Positions 24,924-34,845 are shown, counted from the first letter of the stretch. The stretch is 64,000 nucleotides of DNA from Mycetocola_B reblochoni (GCF_003667525.1 NZ_RCUW01000004.1:236102-300101), one strand, 5' to 3'. Translations and numbers: made by a program. The notes: generated from the letters alone by a model not told the origin.

Positions 24924-27900
24924 CTAGGAGCGCCGTGCCCTCCTTCGCAGAGCCAGTGCACCACCGGCGGCCAGCAGGAGCAGTGCCGCCAGCGCGATCG
25001 CCCCGGCCGTTCCGGCGCCCGTCGCCGCCAGAGAGCCGTCCGTGGCCCCGGTCTCGGAGCCACCGCCGTCCGCGCCGCCGGACGTGGACCCGTCCGCCGC
25101 CGGGGCGGAGGGGGTCGCCGTGGCGCCGGACCCGTCGGAACCGGAACCCGCGCCACCGTCGGAGCCCGTGTCGGAACCGCCGTCGGAGCCCGTGTCGGAA
25201 CCGCCGTCGGAACCGCCGTCGGAGCCGCTACCGGCACCCCCGTCAGCGCCACCGTCAGACCCGCCGTCCTCGTCCCCGCCACCCGGCTCGGACGAATCGG
25301 CCACCGTGACGACAGTCTCGGCCGTGGCCGAGGTCCCGTAGTCGTCGGTCACGCTGTAGCGGAGGGTGAAGCCGTCGGCATCGTCCGCGACGAACATCCG
25401 CGCGAGCAGACCGGGCTCGACCCGCTCGACCGTGATCCGGTCGGTCAGGTCGGCGCCGTTGGCGTCCATCGCGGAGATCCCCGCGAGCTCGTCGAACTCC
25501 TCGCCCGCAACGACCTCGCGCGTCGGAGGCACGCCGCTGAACGTCGGCGCGACCGCGACGACCGTGACCACGCGCTCCGCGGTCGTGACGTTGCCCGCCG
25601 CGTCGGAGACGCGGTACTCGAGGCGGTACTCCCCCGGCGTCGTGGTGTCCACGGCCCCGGTGACCTCGATCGCCGCGGTCAGCTCGCCGTCGACGTCGTC
25701 CGAGGCGGTGACCCCGGCCAGCGGCTCGAAGCTCTGCCCCTGTGCGACCTCGGTCTCGGCCTCCAGACCGGAGAACTCGGGCGCGACCTCGTCACCGGTG
25801 GCGCGGGTGAGGGTCACCTCGTCGATGACCGTGCGGTCCATCGTCTGGTAGGTGGTCAGGGTCAGGGCCGTCGGGGACACGTCCACGTCGGTGTACTGCG
25901 GCTGGTTGGACTGGTCCTTCACCGCCGCCTCCGGGGAGGAGGCGTCCAGGCCGTAGAACTTGCTTCCGCTGGCGGAGTTGCCGGTCACGTACAGCACCTG
26001 CCCCTCCTCGGCGGACAGCGTCACGCCCGACTCCTCCTGCGCGGCCCTGTCCCCGACAGGGGTGGTGCCGTCCATGAGGTAGCTGCGGGTGTAGATGTGG
26101 TCGTGCCCGGCGAGGACCAGGTCCACGCCCAGCTCGCTGAACACCGGCGCCAGCGCCTGACGACGCTCGACGACGTCCTGTTCCACCGAGTGGAACGCGG
26201 CCGAGTAGAGCGAGTGGTGCATGACGACGACGACCCAGCTGGCCGCCTCGCCCTGCTCCGCCATGACCTCGCGCAGGAACGCCGCGTGGTCCTCCTCATT
26301 GGCACTGCGCGCGTTGGTGTTGATGTTGAGGTAGAGCACGTCGTTGTAGGTGTACCAGTAGTCGCCTCCGGCGCGCCCCTCCGTCGACTCGTAGCCGTGC
26401 ACGGTCGAGCGGTTGGGCGTGAAGAAGTGCGAGTTGAACTGGTCCGACTGGTTGTCGTGGTTGCCGATCGTCGCCTGGAAGGGCAGCTGTGTCAGCAGCT
26501 CGGGCGCGATGAACGAGGCGTACTCGTTCTCGGAGCGGTGCGACTCGACCTGGTCGCCCCCGCTGACGATCATGGAGGCGTCGCGCTCGAACTGGTCGAT
26601 CTGGTCGAGCGAGGCGGCCCAGCGGTCGCGGTCGTTCTGCCAGTTGCCGGAGGCGCCGATCTGCGCGTCCGTCAGGTACACGAAGCTGTAGCTGGGCTCG
26701 AAGGTGCCCGTCCAGAGCTCGTACGAGCGGGACCAGCCCATGTCCTCGTTGCCGACGCGGTACAGGTACGAGGTGGCCTCGTCCAGGCCGTCGATGACGA
26801 CCTGGTTGGAGAACCGTCCGTCCCTGGTCGCGCTGGTGTCGGCGTCGATGATGCGCGCCTGCGCCTCCGGGAAGCCCGTGCCGGTGCGGGCCGATGCCGG
26901 TGCGATCTGCACCTTCGCCGGCACCTCGCGGTCGGTGTAGAAGGTCAGGTTGCGCGCGGTCTCGTCCGTGCCGACGTGCAGAAGAACGTCGCTGATCGTG
27001 GCGGGGGTGTCCGCCGCGTCGATCGTCAGCGAGCTCAGCTGCATGAACACGTCCGAGCTGCTGTCGTTGGTGTTGTGCACCTGGACGGCGATCGTGTTGG
27101 CCCCCGCGGTGAGCAGCTCGGCGGGGACGGTGAAGGTCCCCGTGAGCGGTGCGGAACCGTTGCCGCCTGCGTAGACCATGTTGCTCGTCTCCGAGGCGTC
27201 GATCCGGTCGTCGGCGAAGCCCTGGACGAGGGTGCCGTTGACGTACACCCTGGCGGCGTCGTCGTAGGCGATCTCGCCGGACAGGCTCGCGGTCTGCGCC
27301 AGCTGCTGCTCGGTCAGCTCCACGGTGGTGCGGAAGAAGAACGCCTCGACGTTGGTGCGGTCCGCCTTGTACTGGGACAGCAGCGTGGTCGGCGTGAAGC
27401 CGCCGCCGAGGCTGGCGATGGCACCGTTCTTCGCGCCGAAGCTGGTCGTGCCCGTCGTCCACGCACTGTCGTCGTAGGCGGCGGCCGTCCAGTCGGTCTT
27501 GGCGGGGAGGCCGGCGGCGGGGTCCTTCTCGCCGTCGTGCACGCGCCAGACGGTGTCGGCGCCGATCAGGGCCGTGCCGTCGACATCCTCCGGCTCGGGG
27601 ATGGTCGACGGGATGGTCTCACCGGCGTCCGGGCGGCTCGGCAGCGCGGGCTCCTCGCCGCCGTTGTCCTCGTCGACGGGGCGAAGCGCCACGTCGAAGA
27701 CGTGCATGATCCCCTTGCTGACCTGGGTCGGCAGGGTCACGCTCCGTACCTTCTTGGCCGGGTCGAGCGGCACGACGGAGGTGGCGAACAGCGTCGGCTT
27801 GGCCGAGTCGGAGCCGCCGGAGACGGTGTTGCGCTTGGTCAGGTCGACGAGGCGGACGTTGCCGCCCTCGACGTTGCCCGGCACCCAGTCGCTGAGGCGC

Positions 27901-30587
27901 ACGTCGACGGCTTTCGTGGTCCCGTCGGAGTACGTGACCGTCGCGGTTCCCCTGGACGGGCCGTTCGTCGCCAGCCCGAGGAACGAGATTCCCGAGGCCT
28001 GGACGTCACCGAAGTCGAGGACCTGGCCGCTGGGGATCCAGTGGTCCGGCTCCCCCGCCGTCGTGTCCGGCCAGGTGAAGCTCACACCGGTCTTCCCGAA
28101 GGGGATGCTCGCACCGCCGGTCACGCCGGCCTTCTCGAGGTCCTGACGGGACAGGCCCGTGCCGCCCGCGTCGAGACCGCCCATGTTGGCCGCGCCGTCG
28201 TCGGTGATTCCGACCGCGTTGCGCGCGTCGGAGCCCTCGTCGTACGACGGGGGTACGTCCTCGGCGCCGGTCCCCCAGCTGCCGGGCGTCGCCGACATGG
28301 TGAAGTCGAGCGTGCCGCCGGTCCGGGCGAACTCGGGGGTGAGCCACGAGGCGGTCTGGGCCGTGCCGTTCACGGACAGCGCCGTCGTGTACTTCGCCTC
28401 GTCGCCCGCGCCGGGCGCGTCGATGGTGATGGTCCGGTCGGAGCCGACCGAGTCGATGACGATGCGCTCGAACATCGGCGCGGACACCAGCAGGTCGGCG
28501 GTGCCCCAGGTGGCGGGCATGAGCCCGAGGTTCGCCCAGACGTACCAGGCGCTGAAGGAGCCGAGGTCGTCGTTGCCGTAGAGCCCGTCCGGCTCGGTGG
28601 TGAACATCTCCTCCGCGACGCGGTAGAGCGTGTCGGTCGTCTTGTGCGGGGCCTGGAGCCAGTTGTAGACCCAGGGAAGACCGAAGCTGGGCTGGTTGGC
28701 GATGTAGGCCGTGTCGCTGAAGGCGCCGCCGTCGAGGTCGCGCAGCAGCGCGTCCAGGTCCGTGGTCGCCGCCTCGACGCCGCCGCGCGCCTCGATCAGC
28801 GCCGCCATGTTGTGCGCGACGTTGAAGCCGTACTGCAGGCCGGTCGACTGCTCGAACTGCGCACCCTGCGTGGTGAGGGAGGTGTTCATGAAGCCGTTGC
28901 GGTTGCGGGCGTCGATGTGCTGCGTGGCGGGGTTGAAGACGTTCCGCCAGTTCTGCGAGCGGGTCGAGAACGCCTGGTAGGCCTCCTCGTCGCCCAGGCG
29001 CTTGGCCAGCTGGGCGATCGCGAAGTCGTTGGTCGCGTACTCGAGGGTGCGCGAGGTCGCGGCGCCCTGCTTGTCGCCGTCGACCCAGCCCAGGGTGCCG
29101 TACTGGACGGCGTCGCTGCGCGCCGAGCCCGCCATGGGCAGGGTCTGCGTCGCGAGCATCGTCGAGAGCGCGGTCGCCCTGTCGTAGTCGGTGGCGCCGA
29201 AGTCGTCCGTGGCCGCGATGATGTTCTGCAGCGAGTCGCCGCTCATTTTCGTCTGCACGCTGTTGTAGCTGGGCCAGCTGGTCCAGCGTCCGGTCTGGGC
29301 GACCATGTCGACGATGGACTGGTTGATGTCACTGGCGCGCTCGGGGAACAGCAGAGCCAGCAGCTGCGCCTGACCGCGGTAGGTGTCCCAGCCGGAGAAG
29401 TTGACGTAGAAGTCGCGTCCCTCCTCGAGCTGGTGCACCTTCTTGTCGTAGCCGGTGTAGCGGCCGTCGACGTCCTGGAAGGTGTTCGGGTGCAGCAGCG
29501 CGTGGTAGAGGGCGCTGTACATCGTCGTGCGGTCCCTCTCGGTTCCGCCGGTGGCGTCGATGGTGCCGAGCGCCTCCTCCCATGTGGCGCGTGCGCCCGC
29601 GCGCGTCGCGTCGAACCCGGCGTCGCCGGCCTCGGTCTCGGCGTTGAGGCGTGCGCCGTCGACGGAGACGTAGCTCAGGCCGACCGTCGCGGTGACGTCG
29701 GCCCCGTCGGCGAAGCGCAACCAGGCGCCGGCCGCGTGCTTGGCGCTGCCGCTCGCCGTGGTGGAGCCCGCGTCGACGCTGTCGCCGTCCCAGGTGCCGT
29801 GGCCGGTGACCGGCTGGTCGAACGTCGCGGAGAAGTACGCGGTGTACGGGTCGCCGCCGTTGCAGACGATGTTGGCCGTGACCGAGCCGCTGAGCTCGCC
29901 GGTGGCCGGGTCGAACTCGACCGTGGCGGAGCGCACCTGGTTGTTGGAGCCCGCCGCGTCGAAGAGCAGGGTGGCGGAGTCGTCGAAGCTGTAGCGGCTG
30001 ACCGCGGTCCTCGTGGTGCTGGTCAGCTCGACGCCGACGCCGGCGTCCAGGTCGACGGAGTAGTAGCCGGGCTCGGCGTCCTCGTTCTCGTGCGAGAAGT
30101 CAAGGAAGTAGTCGCCGATGCTTCCCGCAGGGTTGGACGGCAGCGCTGCGGCGGGGTCCTGGTCGCCGGTGAACGGGATCACGGGGAAGTCGAAGCCACC
30201 GTAGTTGGAGCGGCACCCCGTGCCGGACAGGCGGGTCATGCCGAAGCCGCGGATCTGGTCGGCCTGGTACTCGTAGCCGCCGTACTGCTCTTTCGTGGCC
30301 GTCTCGTAGGTCGTCGGGCTGGACTGGACCATGCCGAAGGGGACGGTGGCTCCGGGGAAGGTGTTGCCGTAGTGGTCGTTGCCGCGACCGGTGTTGCCGT
30401 CGTTCATCTCGGTGCCGATGAACTGGTTCACGGCGTCGAAGGCGCTGAGCGTCGACGCCGCCTCGGCCGGCGGTGCCGAGGGGACCACGACGGCGGTCGC
30501 CGTCACGGCCGTGACGAGGCCGACGGCGAGAAGCGCCCGTCGGCCTCGGGTGTGCGGGCGGTTTCGCCCGCGCATGCTGGGGGACAC
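24924..30587 (-). CDS. Wall-anchored GH92 glycosidase fused to a metallophosphoesterase
   Basis: A 1887-residue secreted protein. A signal peptide (residues 1 to about 45) leads to a GH92 (calcium-dependent alpha-mannosidase family) module, about 50-800, beginning FDAVNQFIGTEMNDGNTG, with FEQSTGLQYGF near 579 at the catalytic-acid region and GNDDLGSFSAWYVW near 674. Next come a lectin-like beta module, a purple-acid-phosphatase-type fibronectin domain and a metallophosphoesterase (about 1300-1580) with LTDAQIG, SGGDQVE, GNHDN, MHHS and AGHDHIYTR. Two Ig-like repeats (about 1595-1760), a Ser/Gly/Asp linker, a sortase-type LAATG motif near 1856, a membrane helix and RRRARRS close the chain. GGAG precedes the GTG at 30587. 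It could release and dephosphorylate phosphomannans; that joint role is inference. Confidence 0.9.
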   Translation of the reverse strand: MSPSMRGRNRPHTRGRRALLAVGLVTAVTATAVVVPSAPPAEAASTLSAFDAVNQFIGTEMNDGNTGRGNDHYGNTFPGATVPFGMVQSSPTTYETATKEQYGGYEYQADQIRGFGMTRLSGTGCRSNYGGFDFPVIPFTGDQDPAAALPSNPAGSIGDYFLDFSHENEDAEPGYYSVDLDAGVGVELTSTTRTAVSRYSFDDSATLLFDAAGSNNQVRSATVEFDPATGELSGSVTANIVCNGGDPYTAYFSATFDQPVTGHGTWDGDSVDAGSTTASGSAKHAAGAWLRFADGADVTATVGLSYVSVDGARLNAETEAGDAGFDATRAGARATWEEALGTIDATGGTERDRTTMYSALYHALLHPNTFQDVDGRYTGYDKKVHQLEEGRDFYVNFSGWDTYRGQAQLLALLFPERASDINQSIVDMVAQTGRWTSWPSYNSVQTKMSGDSLQNIIAATDDFGATDYDRATALSTMLATQTLPMAGSARSDAVQYGTLGWVDGDKQGAATSRTLEYATNDFAIAQLAKRLGDEEAYQAFSTRSQNWRNVFNPATQHIDARNRNGFMNTSLTTQGAQFEQSTGLQYGFNVAHNMAALIEARGGVEAATTDLDALLRDLDGGAFSDTAYIANQPSFGLPWVYNWLQAPHKTTDTLYRVAEEMFTTEPDGLYGNDDLGSFSAWYVWANLGLMPATWGTADLLVSAPMFERIVIDSVGSDRTITIDAPGAGDEAKYTTALSVNGTAQTASWLTPEFARTGGTLDFTMSATPGSWGTGAEDVPPSYDEGSDARNAVGITDDGAANMGGLDAGGTGLSRQDLEKAGVTGGASIPFGKTGVSFTWPDTTAGEPDHWIPSGQVLDFGDVQASGISFLGLATNGPSRGTATVTYSDGTTKAVDVRLSDWVPGNVEGGNVRLVDLTKRNTVSGGSDSAKPTLFATSVVPLDPAKKVRSVTLPTQVSKGIMHVFDVALRPVDEDNGGEEPALPSRPDAGETIPSTIPEPEDVDGTALIGADTVWRVHDGEKDPAAGLPAKTDWTAAAYDDSAWTTGTTSFGAKNGAIASLGGGFTPTTLLSQYKADRTNVEAFFFRTTVELTEQQLAQTASLSGEIAYDDAARVYVNGTLVQGFADDRIDASETSNMVYAGGNGSAPLTGTFTVPAELLTAGANTIAVQVHNTNDSSSDVFMQLSSLTIDAADTPATISDVLLHVGTDETARNLTFYTDREVPAKVQIAPASARTGTGFPEAQARIIDADTSATRDGRFSNQVVIDGLDEATSYLYRVGNEDMGWSRSYELWTGTFEPSYSFVYLTDAQIGASGNWQNDRDRWAASLDQIDQFERDASMIVSGGDQVESHRSENEYASFIAPELLTQLPFQATIGNHDNQSDQFNSHFFTPNRSTVHGYESTEGRAGGDYWYTYNDVLYLNINTNARSANEEDHAAFLREVMAEQGEAASWVVVVMHHSLYSAAFHSVEQDVVERRQALAPVFSELGVDLVLAGHDHIYTRSYLMDGTTPVGDRAAQEESGVTLSAEEGQVLYVTGNSASGSKFYGLDASSPEAAVKDQSNQPQYTDVDVSPTALTLTTYQTMDRTVIDEVTLTRATGDEVAPEFSGLEAETEVAQGQSFEPLAGVTASDDVDGELTAAIEVTGAVDTTTPGEYRLEYRVSDAAGNVTTAERVVTVVAVAPTFSGVPPTREVVAGEEFDELAGISAMDANGADLTDRITVERVEPGLLARMFVADDADGFTLRYSVTDDYGTSATAETVVTVADSSEPGGGDEDGGSDGGADGGAGSGSDGGSDGGSDTGSDGGSDTGSDGGAGSGSDGSGATATPSAPAADGSTSGGADGGGSETGATDGSLAATGAGTAGAIALAALLLLAAGGALALRRRARRS

Positions 30588-30708
30588 GTGTACTCCATCC
30601 TTGGTGGGGGTGAGGGCGCGATGCGCCCGCAAGGACCCTATGGATGTCGGACGACCGGCCGGACAACACGCGATGACCACGGGATGAACCCGCGGGACGG
30701 CGGCGGGC

Positions 30709-31542
30709 TCAGCCCTGGTCGTCCATGAGGCCGAGGCGCTCCCATGCCCGCTCCACCGCCCCGACGGCGTCCCTGTCGGTGCGCACCGCGAGCACGGCGA
30801 GGATCCCCTGGACGACCGCGACCATCGCGGTCAGCGACGGCGTCTCGTCGACGCCCTCGATGGGGGTGACGACGACGTGATCGGCGTCCGCGCCCAGCGG
30901 GGAGGACCGCAGGTCGGTGAGGACGGCGACGGTCGCACCGCGCTCGTGGCCGAGCGCCGTCAGCTGGCGCAGCGCCTTCGTCAGCCGCCACACGTTGAGC
31001 ACGATGAGGCAGTCGCCGCTGCCGAGCCGGGAGACGGCGACGGCCTGGGCGGTGGCCGAGCCGGTCGCGACCTCGACGTCGTGCCCGTACACGGAGGCGA
31101 GGTAGCCGAGGATCGTCGCCGGTCCCGCACCGGACCCGGAGGCGAGGACCACGGTCGTGCCCGCCGAGGCGATGGCGGCACCGATCTCCCTGATGGCGGC
31201 GAGGTTCTCCGGCGTGGTGGTCGCGGCGAGGTTGGTCGCGTCCTGCTGCAGCATGAGCGCCGCGACGTCGGTGGCGTCGGCGGTCGCCGGCCGCACGGCG
31301 GCGAGGGAGGCGAGATACTCGTCCCTCAGGCCCCCGCGCAGCTGGGGCCAGCCGGCGAAGCCGAGCTGCTGCGAGGTGCGCACGACCGTGGAGACGTTGA
31401 CCCCCGCCCGCTCGGCGACCTCGCGGGCGGAGGCGTAGCAGGCGAACTGCGGCGAGCGCGCGAGCACCTGGACGACCCGCTCGGCCTGCGTGCCGAGCGC
31501 CGTGGTCGCTGTCCGTGCGGACAGCCAGGATTCGATGGTCAT
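30709..31542 (-). CDS. MurR/RpiR-family transcriptional regulator
   Basis: A 277-residue regulator with an N-terminal HTH_6 domain (ASAREVAERAGVNVSTVVRTSQQLGFAG, about residues 37-64) and a C-terminal SIS sugar-phosphate-binding domain (VVLASGSGAGPATILGYLAS, about residue 133 on). RpiR proteins sense phosphorylated sugars or related catabolites. GGGGAGGG precedes ATG 31542. It lies 34 bp after the ABM gene on the same strand and near a divergent transporter-amidohydrolase unit that it may control. Confidence 0.9.
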   Translation of the reverse strand: MTIESWLSARTATTALGTQAERVVQVLARSPQFACYASAREVAERAGVNVSTVVRTSQQLGFAGWPQLRGGLRDEYLASLAAVRPATADATDVAALMLQQDATNLAATTTPENLAAIREIGAAIASAGTTVVLASGSGAGPATILGYLASVYGHDVEVATGSATAQAVAVSRLGSGDCLIVLNVWRLTKALRQLTALGHERGATVAVLTDLRSSPLGADADHVVVTPIEGVDETPSLTAMVAVVQGILAVLAVRTDRDAVGAVERAWERLGLMDDQG

Positions 31543-31576
31543 GTGCCCTCCCCTTCCGCTCCGCCGCGGGGCGGCG

Positions 31577-31873
31577 TCAGGACCGGTGGACGAGCTCCAG
31601 GGTCCGCCCGCTCGCGGTGATCTCGCCCTCGACGGCGGCCGCGATCGCGTGGGCGAAGCGGGTCCGCACGGGTGACTCCTCCCACGCCGCGTAGGCGTCG
31701 CGGTCGGGCCAGACGGCGGTGACGACAACCCTACCGGAGCCGTCGTCGTCGACGGCGAGGTCGGCGGTGAGCGCGCCGGAGGCTTCGAGGACCCCGTCGC
31801 CGACGTACCGGGAGACGAGGTCGTCGACACGCTCGGGCGGAACGCGGATGTCGAGGATCGAGAGGAGGGTCAT
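31577..31873 (-). CDS. ABM-domain (antibiotic biosynthesis monooxygenase-like) small protein
   Basis: A 98-residue ferredoxin-like-fold protein: LLSILDIRVPPERVDDLVSRY, then VVTAVWPDRDAYAAWEESP and RFAHAIAAAVEGEI, the pattern of ABM/YgiN proteins. Some members oxidise quinols without cofactors, others are enzymes of unknown substrate. The operator-like inverted repeat 31870-31892 includes its start codon. It is divergent from the MFS transporter gene and co-oriented with the RpiR gene. Confidence 0.75.
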   Translation of the reverse strand: MTLLSILDIRVPPERVDDLVSRYVGDGVLEASGALTADLAVDDDGSGRVVVTAVWPDRDAYAAWEESPVRTRFAHAIAAAVEGEITASGRTLELVHRS

Positions 31874-31892
31874 GCATTTAACTGTTGCATGA
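31870..31892. promoter_or_regulatory. Inverted repeat at divergent start, candidate operator
   Basis: TCATGCA (31870-31876) and TGCATGA (31886-31892) form perfect 7-bp arms nine bases apart, overlapping the ABM start codon in the 88-bp gap to the MFS gene. The neighbouring RpiR protein is the obvious candidate to bind it, by position only. Confidence 0.55.
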
Positions 31893-31961
31893 ATGGCACC
31901 TGTGAATCTAGTGTTGCGTCTCACATCGACAGTCAGCTCCACCTTCACACTCGGAGGCGCC

Positions 31962-33488
31962 ATGACCACCGCACCACAGACCCCCACAACGGCGGAGCAG
32001 CAGGCCGCACTCCTCGCACGGCTCGACGACCTGGAACCCGGCAAGCCGCACCGGCGGCTGATGGTGATGGGCGGACTCGGCTACACCTTCGACTCCTTCG
32101 ACGGCCAGCTGATGGGCTACGCCCTGTCCGCGCTCATCGTGATCTGGGCGATCCCCGCCGAGGTGTCCGGCTGGCTGCTGTCGTCGATCTTCTTCGGCTA
32201 CCTCGTCGGCGCCCTCGTCGCCGGGGTCCTCGCCGACCGTTTCGGCCGCAAGCGCCTCATGCTCACCTCGCTGCTGATCTTCAGCCTGTGCAGCCTGCTG
32301 ATGGGGACGGCGACGACCGTGCCCGAGCTGTTCATCTGGCGGGCACTGGCCGGCATCGGGATCGGCGCGGAGACCGCGCTGATCGCGCCCTACATCTCCG
32401 AGTTCCTCCCCGCCAAGGCCAGGGGCACCTTCGTGGCCAGGACGGTCGGCTTCCTCGCCTTCGGCTACATCCTCGCCGGCGTCATCGCCCCGATCGTCAT
32501 CTCCCCCAACCCGGAGATCGGCTGGCGCATCGCCGCCGTCGTCGCCGCACTGCCCGTCGTGCTGCTGCTGTGGTGGCGCAGGCGCCTGCCCGAATCGCCG
32601 CGGTTCCTGCTGACCCGCGGCCGCATCGACGAGGCCACCGCGGTCGTCGAGGACTTCGAACGCCGCAGCGGACTCGACCCGGCCGAGCACGCGGCCGCCG
32701 TGGCCGCGCGGCGCGCCTCCGCGACCGGTTCGGAACAGCAGGCGACCGCCGCCGCGGACCCGGCCGCCTCCCCCGCCGGCCCTGGAGGCGACCCGTCCGC
32801 GGCCGGAGCGGCCGGAGCGGCCGCTCCCGACGGGGCGGAGCCCGGCGGTCAGGGACGCAGCAAACTGCTCGCACCGCTGGCCGGACTGTGGCGCGGACGA
32901 CTCGCGCGGACGACGATCGTCATCTGGGTGCTGTGGTTCATCCTCACCGGGGTCAACTACGGTTTCGCCTCCTGGCTGCCCGCGCTGCTCATCACCGCCA
33001 AGGGCTTCACCCTGACCGGCTCGTTCCTGTTCGCCCTCGTCACCGCACTGGCCCAGCTGCCCGGCTATTACGTGGCCAGCCTGCTCATCGACCGGATGGA
33101 GCGGAAGTGGCTGCTCGCCATCTACGCGGCCGGCGGCACGGTCTCGGCCGTGATCGTGGCGCTCGCCGGCTCGCCCAGCGTGCTGCTGCTCGGCTGTGCC
33201 CTGCTGGCTGCGTTCACCAACGGCGCGGCCGCCGTCTACTACACCTACACCGCGGAGCTCTACCCGACCGCGGTCCGTGCCACCGGCGTCGGCGTCGCGT
33301 CGGCGGTCGGCCGGATCGGTGCGATCAGCGCGCCCATCGCCATCGGCTACCTCTACGCGAGCATCGGCTTCGCGAACGTGTTCCTCTGCCTCGTCGCGGC
33401 ACTCGTCCTCGCCGTCGTGGTGGTCGTCGTCTTCGGCGAGCGCACCTCCGGCCGGCGGCTCAACGAGGAGGTTCCCTCCGGCTCCTGA
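31962..33488 (+). CDS. MFS transporter, sugar/aromatic-acid symporter type
   Basis: A 508-residue twelve-helix transporter. The N-terminal half has YTFDSFDGQLMGYAL, the loop 2-3 signature GVLADRFGRKRLM and the RALAGIGIGAETALIAPYISEF helix typical of the AAHS/sugar-porter groups; the C-terminal half includes ELYPTAVRATGVGVASAVGRIG. The central cytoplasmic loop (about residues 235-310) is enlarged by an Ala/Gly/Pro low-complexity stretch. Good GGAGG before the ATG. It heads a two-gene unit with the amidohydrolase and probably imports that enzyme's substrate. Confidence 0.9.
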   Translation: MTTAPQTPTTAEQQAALLARLDDLEPGKPHRRLMVMGGLGYTFDSFDGQLMGYALSALIVIWAIPAEVSGWLLSSIFFGYLVGALVAGVLADRFGRKRLMLTSLLIFSLCSLLMGTATTVPELFIWRALAGIGIGAETALIAPYISEFLPAKARGTFVARTVGFLAFGYILAGVIAPIVISPNPEIGWRIAAVVAALPVVLLLWWRRRLPESPRFLLTRGRIDEATAVVEDFERRSGLDPAEHAAAVAARRASATGSEQQATAAADPAASPAGPGGDPSAAGAAGAAAPDGAEPGGQGRSKLLAPLAGLWRGRLARTTIVIWVLWFILTGVNYGFASWLPALLITAKGFTLTGSFLFALVTALAQLPGYYVASLLIDRMERKWLLAIYAAGGTVSAVIVALAGSPSVLLLGCALLAAFTNGAAAVYYTYTAELYPTAVRATGVGVASAVGRIGAISAPIAIGYLYASIGFANVFLCLVAALVLAVVVVVVFGERTSGRRLNEEVPSGS

Positions 33489-33594
33489 GCCGCACGGCGG
33501 CGGGGTCTCGGCCCCGCCGCCGCCACGGACGGCCCGACCGTCCGCCACCGACACCCGCGTCCGCCCCACGCGGACACCGACCACGGAGGACGCC

Positions 33595-34827
33595 ATGCGC
33601 ATCCGCATCATCAACGCCCGCACACTCGAGCCCGCCACAGGAGAGAGGGAGGACGCCGCCTGGCTCGACCTCGCCGACGGTGTCATCGCCGACCGCGGCA
33701 CCGGCACCCCTCCCCCCTCGGACACGGTCGAGCGGGTGATCGACGCCGCGGGCGCCACCGTCATGCCCGGGCTCATCGACGCCCACGTGCACCTGCTGGT
33801 CACCTCCATGGACGCGCTCGATCGCGCGTCCTGGTCGCCCGGCTACGCGACGGTGAGGGCGCTGCGCGAGGCCGGGGCGATGCTCCGGCGGGGCTTCACG
33901 ACCGTGCGCGACGTCGGCGGCGCCGACCACGGGATGGCGAGGGCCATCGACGAGGGCCTCGCCCCCGGACCGCGCCTGATCTTCGGAGGGAAGGCACTCT
34001 CGCAGACCGGAGGGCACGGCGACTACCGCTCGCTCGACGACGACTCCCAGCCGTGCTGCCAGCTCAAGCCGCACTTCGCCCGCATCGCCGACGGCGTCGA
34101 CGAGGTCAGGCGCGCGGCGCGCGACGAGTTCCGCAAGGGCGCGCAGCACCTGAAGGTGCTCGTCTCGGGTGGCGTCGCGTCGCCGAGCGACGAGATCTCC
34201 GCCGTGCAGTACACCAGGGAGGAGATCGCGGCCGCCGTCACGGAGGCGGAAAACCACAACCGCTACGTCACGGTGCACGCGTACCACCCCTCTGCGGTCA
34301 ACATGGCGCTCGCCGCCGGTGCACGGTCGGTGGAGCACGGCAATCTCATCGACGACGAGTCGGTCCGGCTGCTCCTCGAGCGCGACGCCTTCCTCGTCCC
34401 GACGATCATCACCTACGAGGCGATGTTCGAGGCGGTGCAGGCGTCAGGGCTGACCGGCGCCTCACTGCACAAGCTCGACGAGGTCAGGCTCGGTGCGCTG
34501 GATGCCCTGGAGCGCGCGCACCGCGCGGGGGTGAACCTCGTCTACGGAAGCGATCTGCTCGGATCGCTGCAGACCAGGCAGCTGGAGGAGTTCACGATCC
34601 GGGCGCGGGTGCAGCCGCCGCTCGACGTGATCCGGAGCGCGACGAGCACGGCCGCGCAGCTGCTGCGGCTCGAGGGACGGATCGGCACGCTCGCCGTCGG
34701 CGCGGACGCGGACCTCCTCGTCGTCGACGGCGACCCGGTCGACGACATCGGCGTCCTCACCTCCCCCGACCGGCACCTGAGGCACGTGATCCGCGGCGGC
34801 ACGGTCACGGACGTGGCGGCGCGATGA
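33595..34827 (+). CDS. Metal-dependent amidohydrolase
   Basis: A 410-residue amidohydrolase of the imidazolonepropionase/Xaa-Pro-dipeptidase-like group. Metal ligands are visible: DAHVHL (about residues 62-67), the carboxylated lysine in HLKVLVSGGVASP, HAYHPSAV, SVEHGNLID and the aspartate of VYGSDLLGS. It hydrolyses a C-N bond in a small molecule that cannot be named from sequence. GGAGGA precedes the ATG. It follows the MFS gene by 106 bp and is likely co-expressed with it. Confidence 0.88.
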   Translation: MRIRIINARTLEPATGEREDAAWLDLADGVIADRGTGTPPPSDTVERVIDAAGATVMPGLIDAHVHLLVTSMDALDRASWSPGYATVRALREAGAMLRRGFTTVRDVGGADHGMARAIDEGLAPGPRLIFGGKALSQTGGHGDYRSLDDDSQPCCQLKPHFARIADGVDEVRRAARDEFRKGAQHLKVLVSGGVASPSDEISAVQYTREEIAAAVTEAENHNRYVTVHAYHPSAVNMALAAGARSVEHGNLIDDESVRLLLERDAFLVPTIITYEAMFEAVQASGLTGASLHKLDEVRLGALDALERAHRAGVNLVYGSDLLGSLQTRQLEEFTIRARVQPPLDVIRSATSTAAQLLRLEGRIGTLAVGADADLLVVDGDPVDDIGVLTSPDRHLRHVIRGGTVTDVAAR

Positions 34828-34845
34828 GCAGCGCAGGACGGTGAC

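Noticed and set aside
25040..25300. Short repeated units suggestive of a CRISPR or satellite array
   Set aside because: They encode the Ser/Gly/Asp linker of the wall-anchored protein; spacing is not regular and there are no unique spacers.
26097..30728. A 1543-codon open frame antisense to the GH92 fusion gene
   Set aside because: It mirrors the codon structure of the real gene, is Val/Gly/Arg-rich and matches no family; long antisense frames are expected at this GC content.
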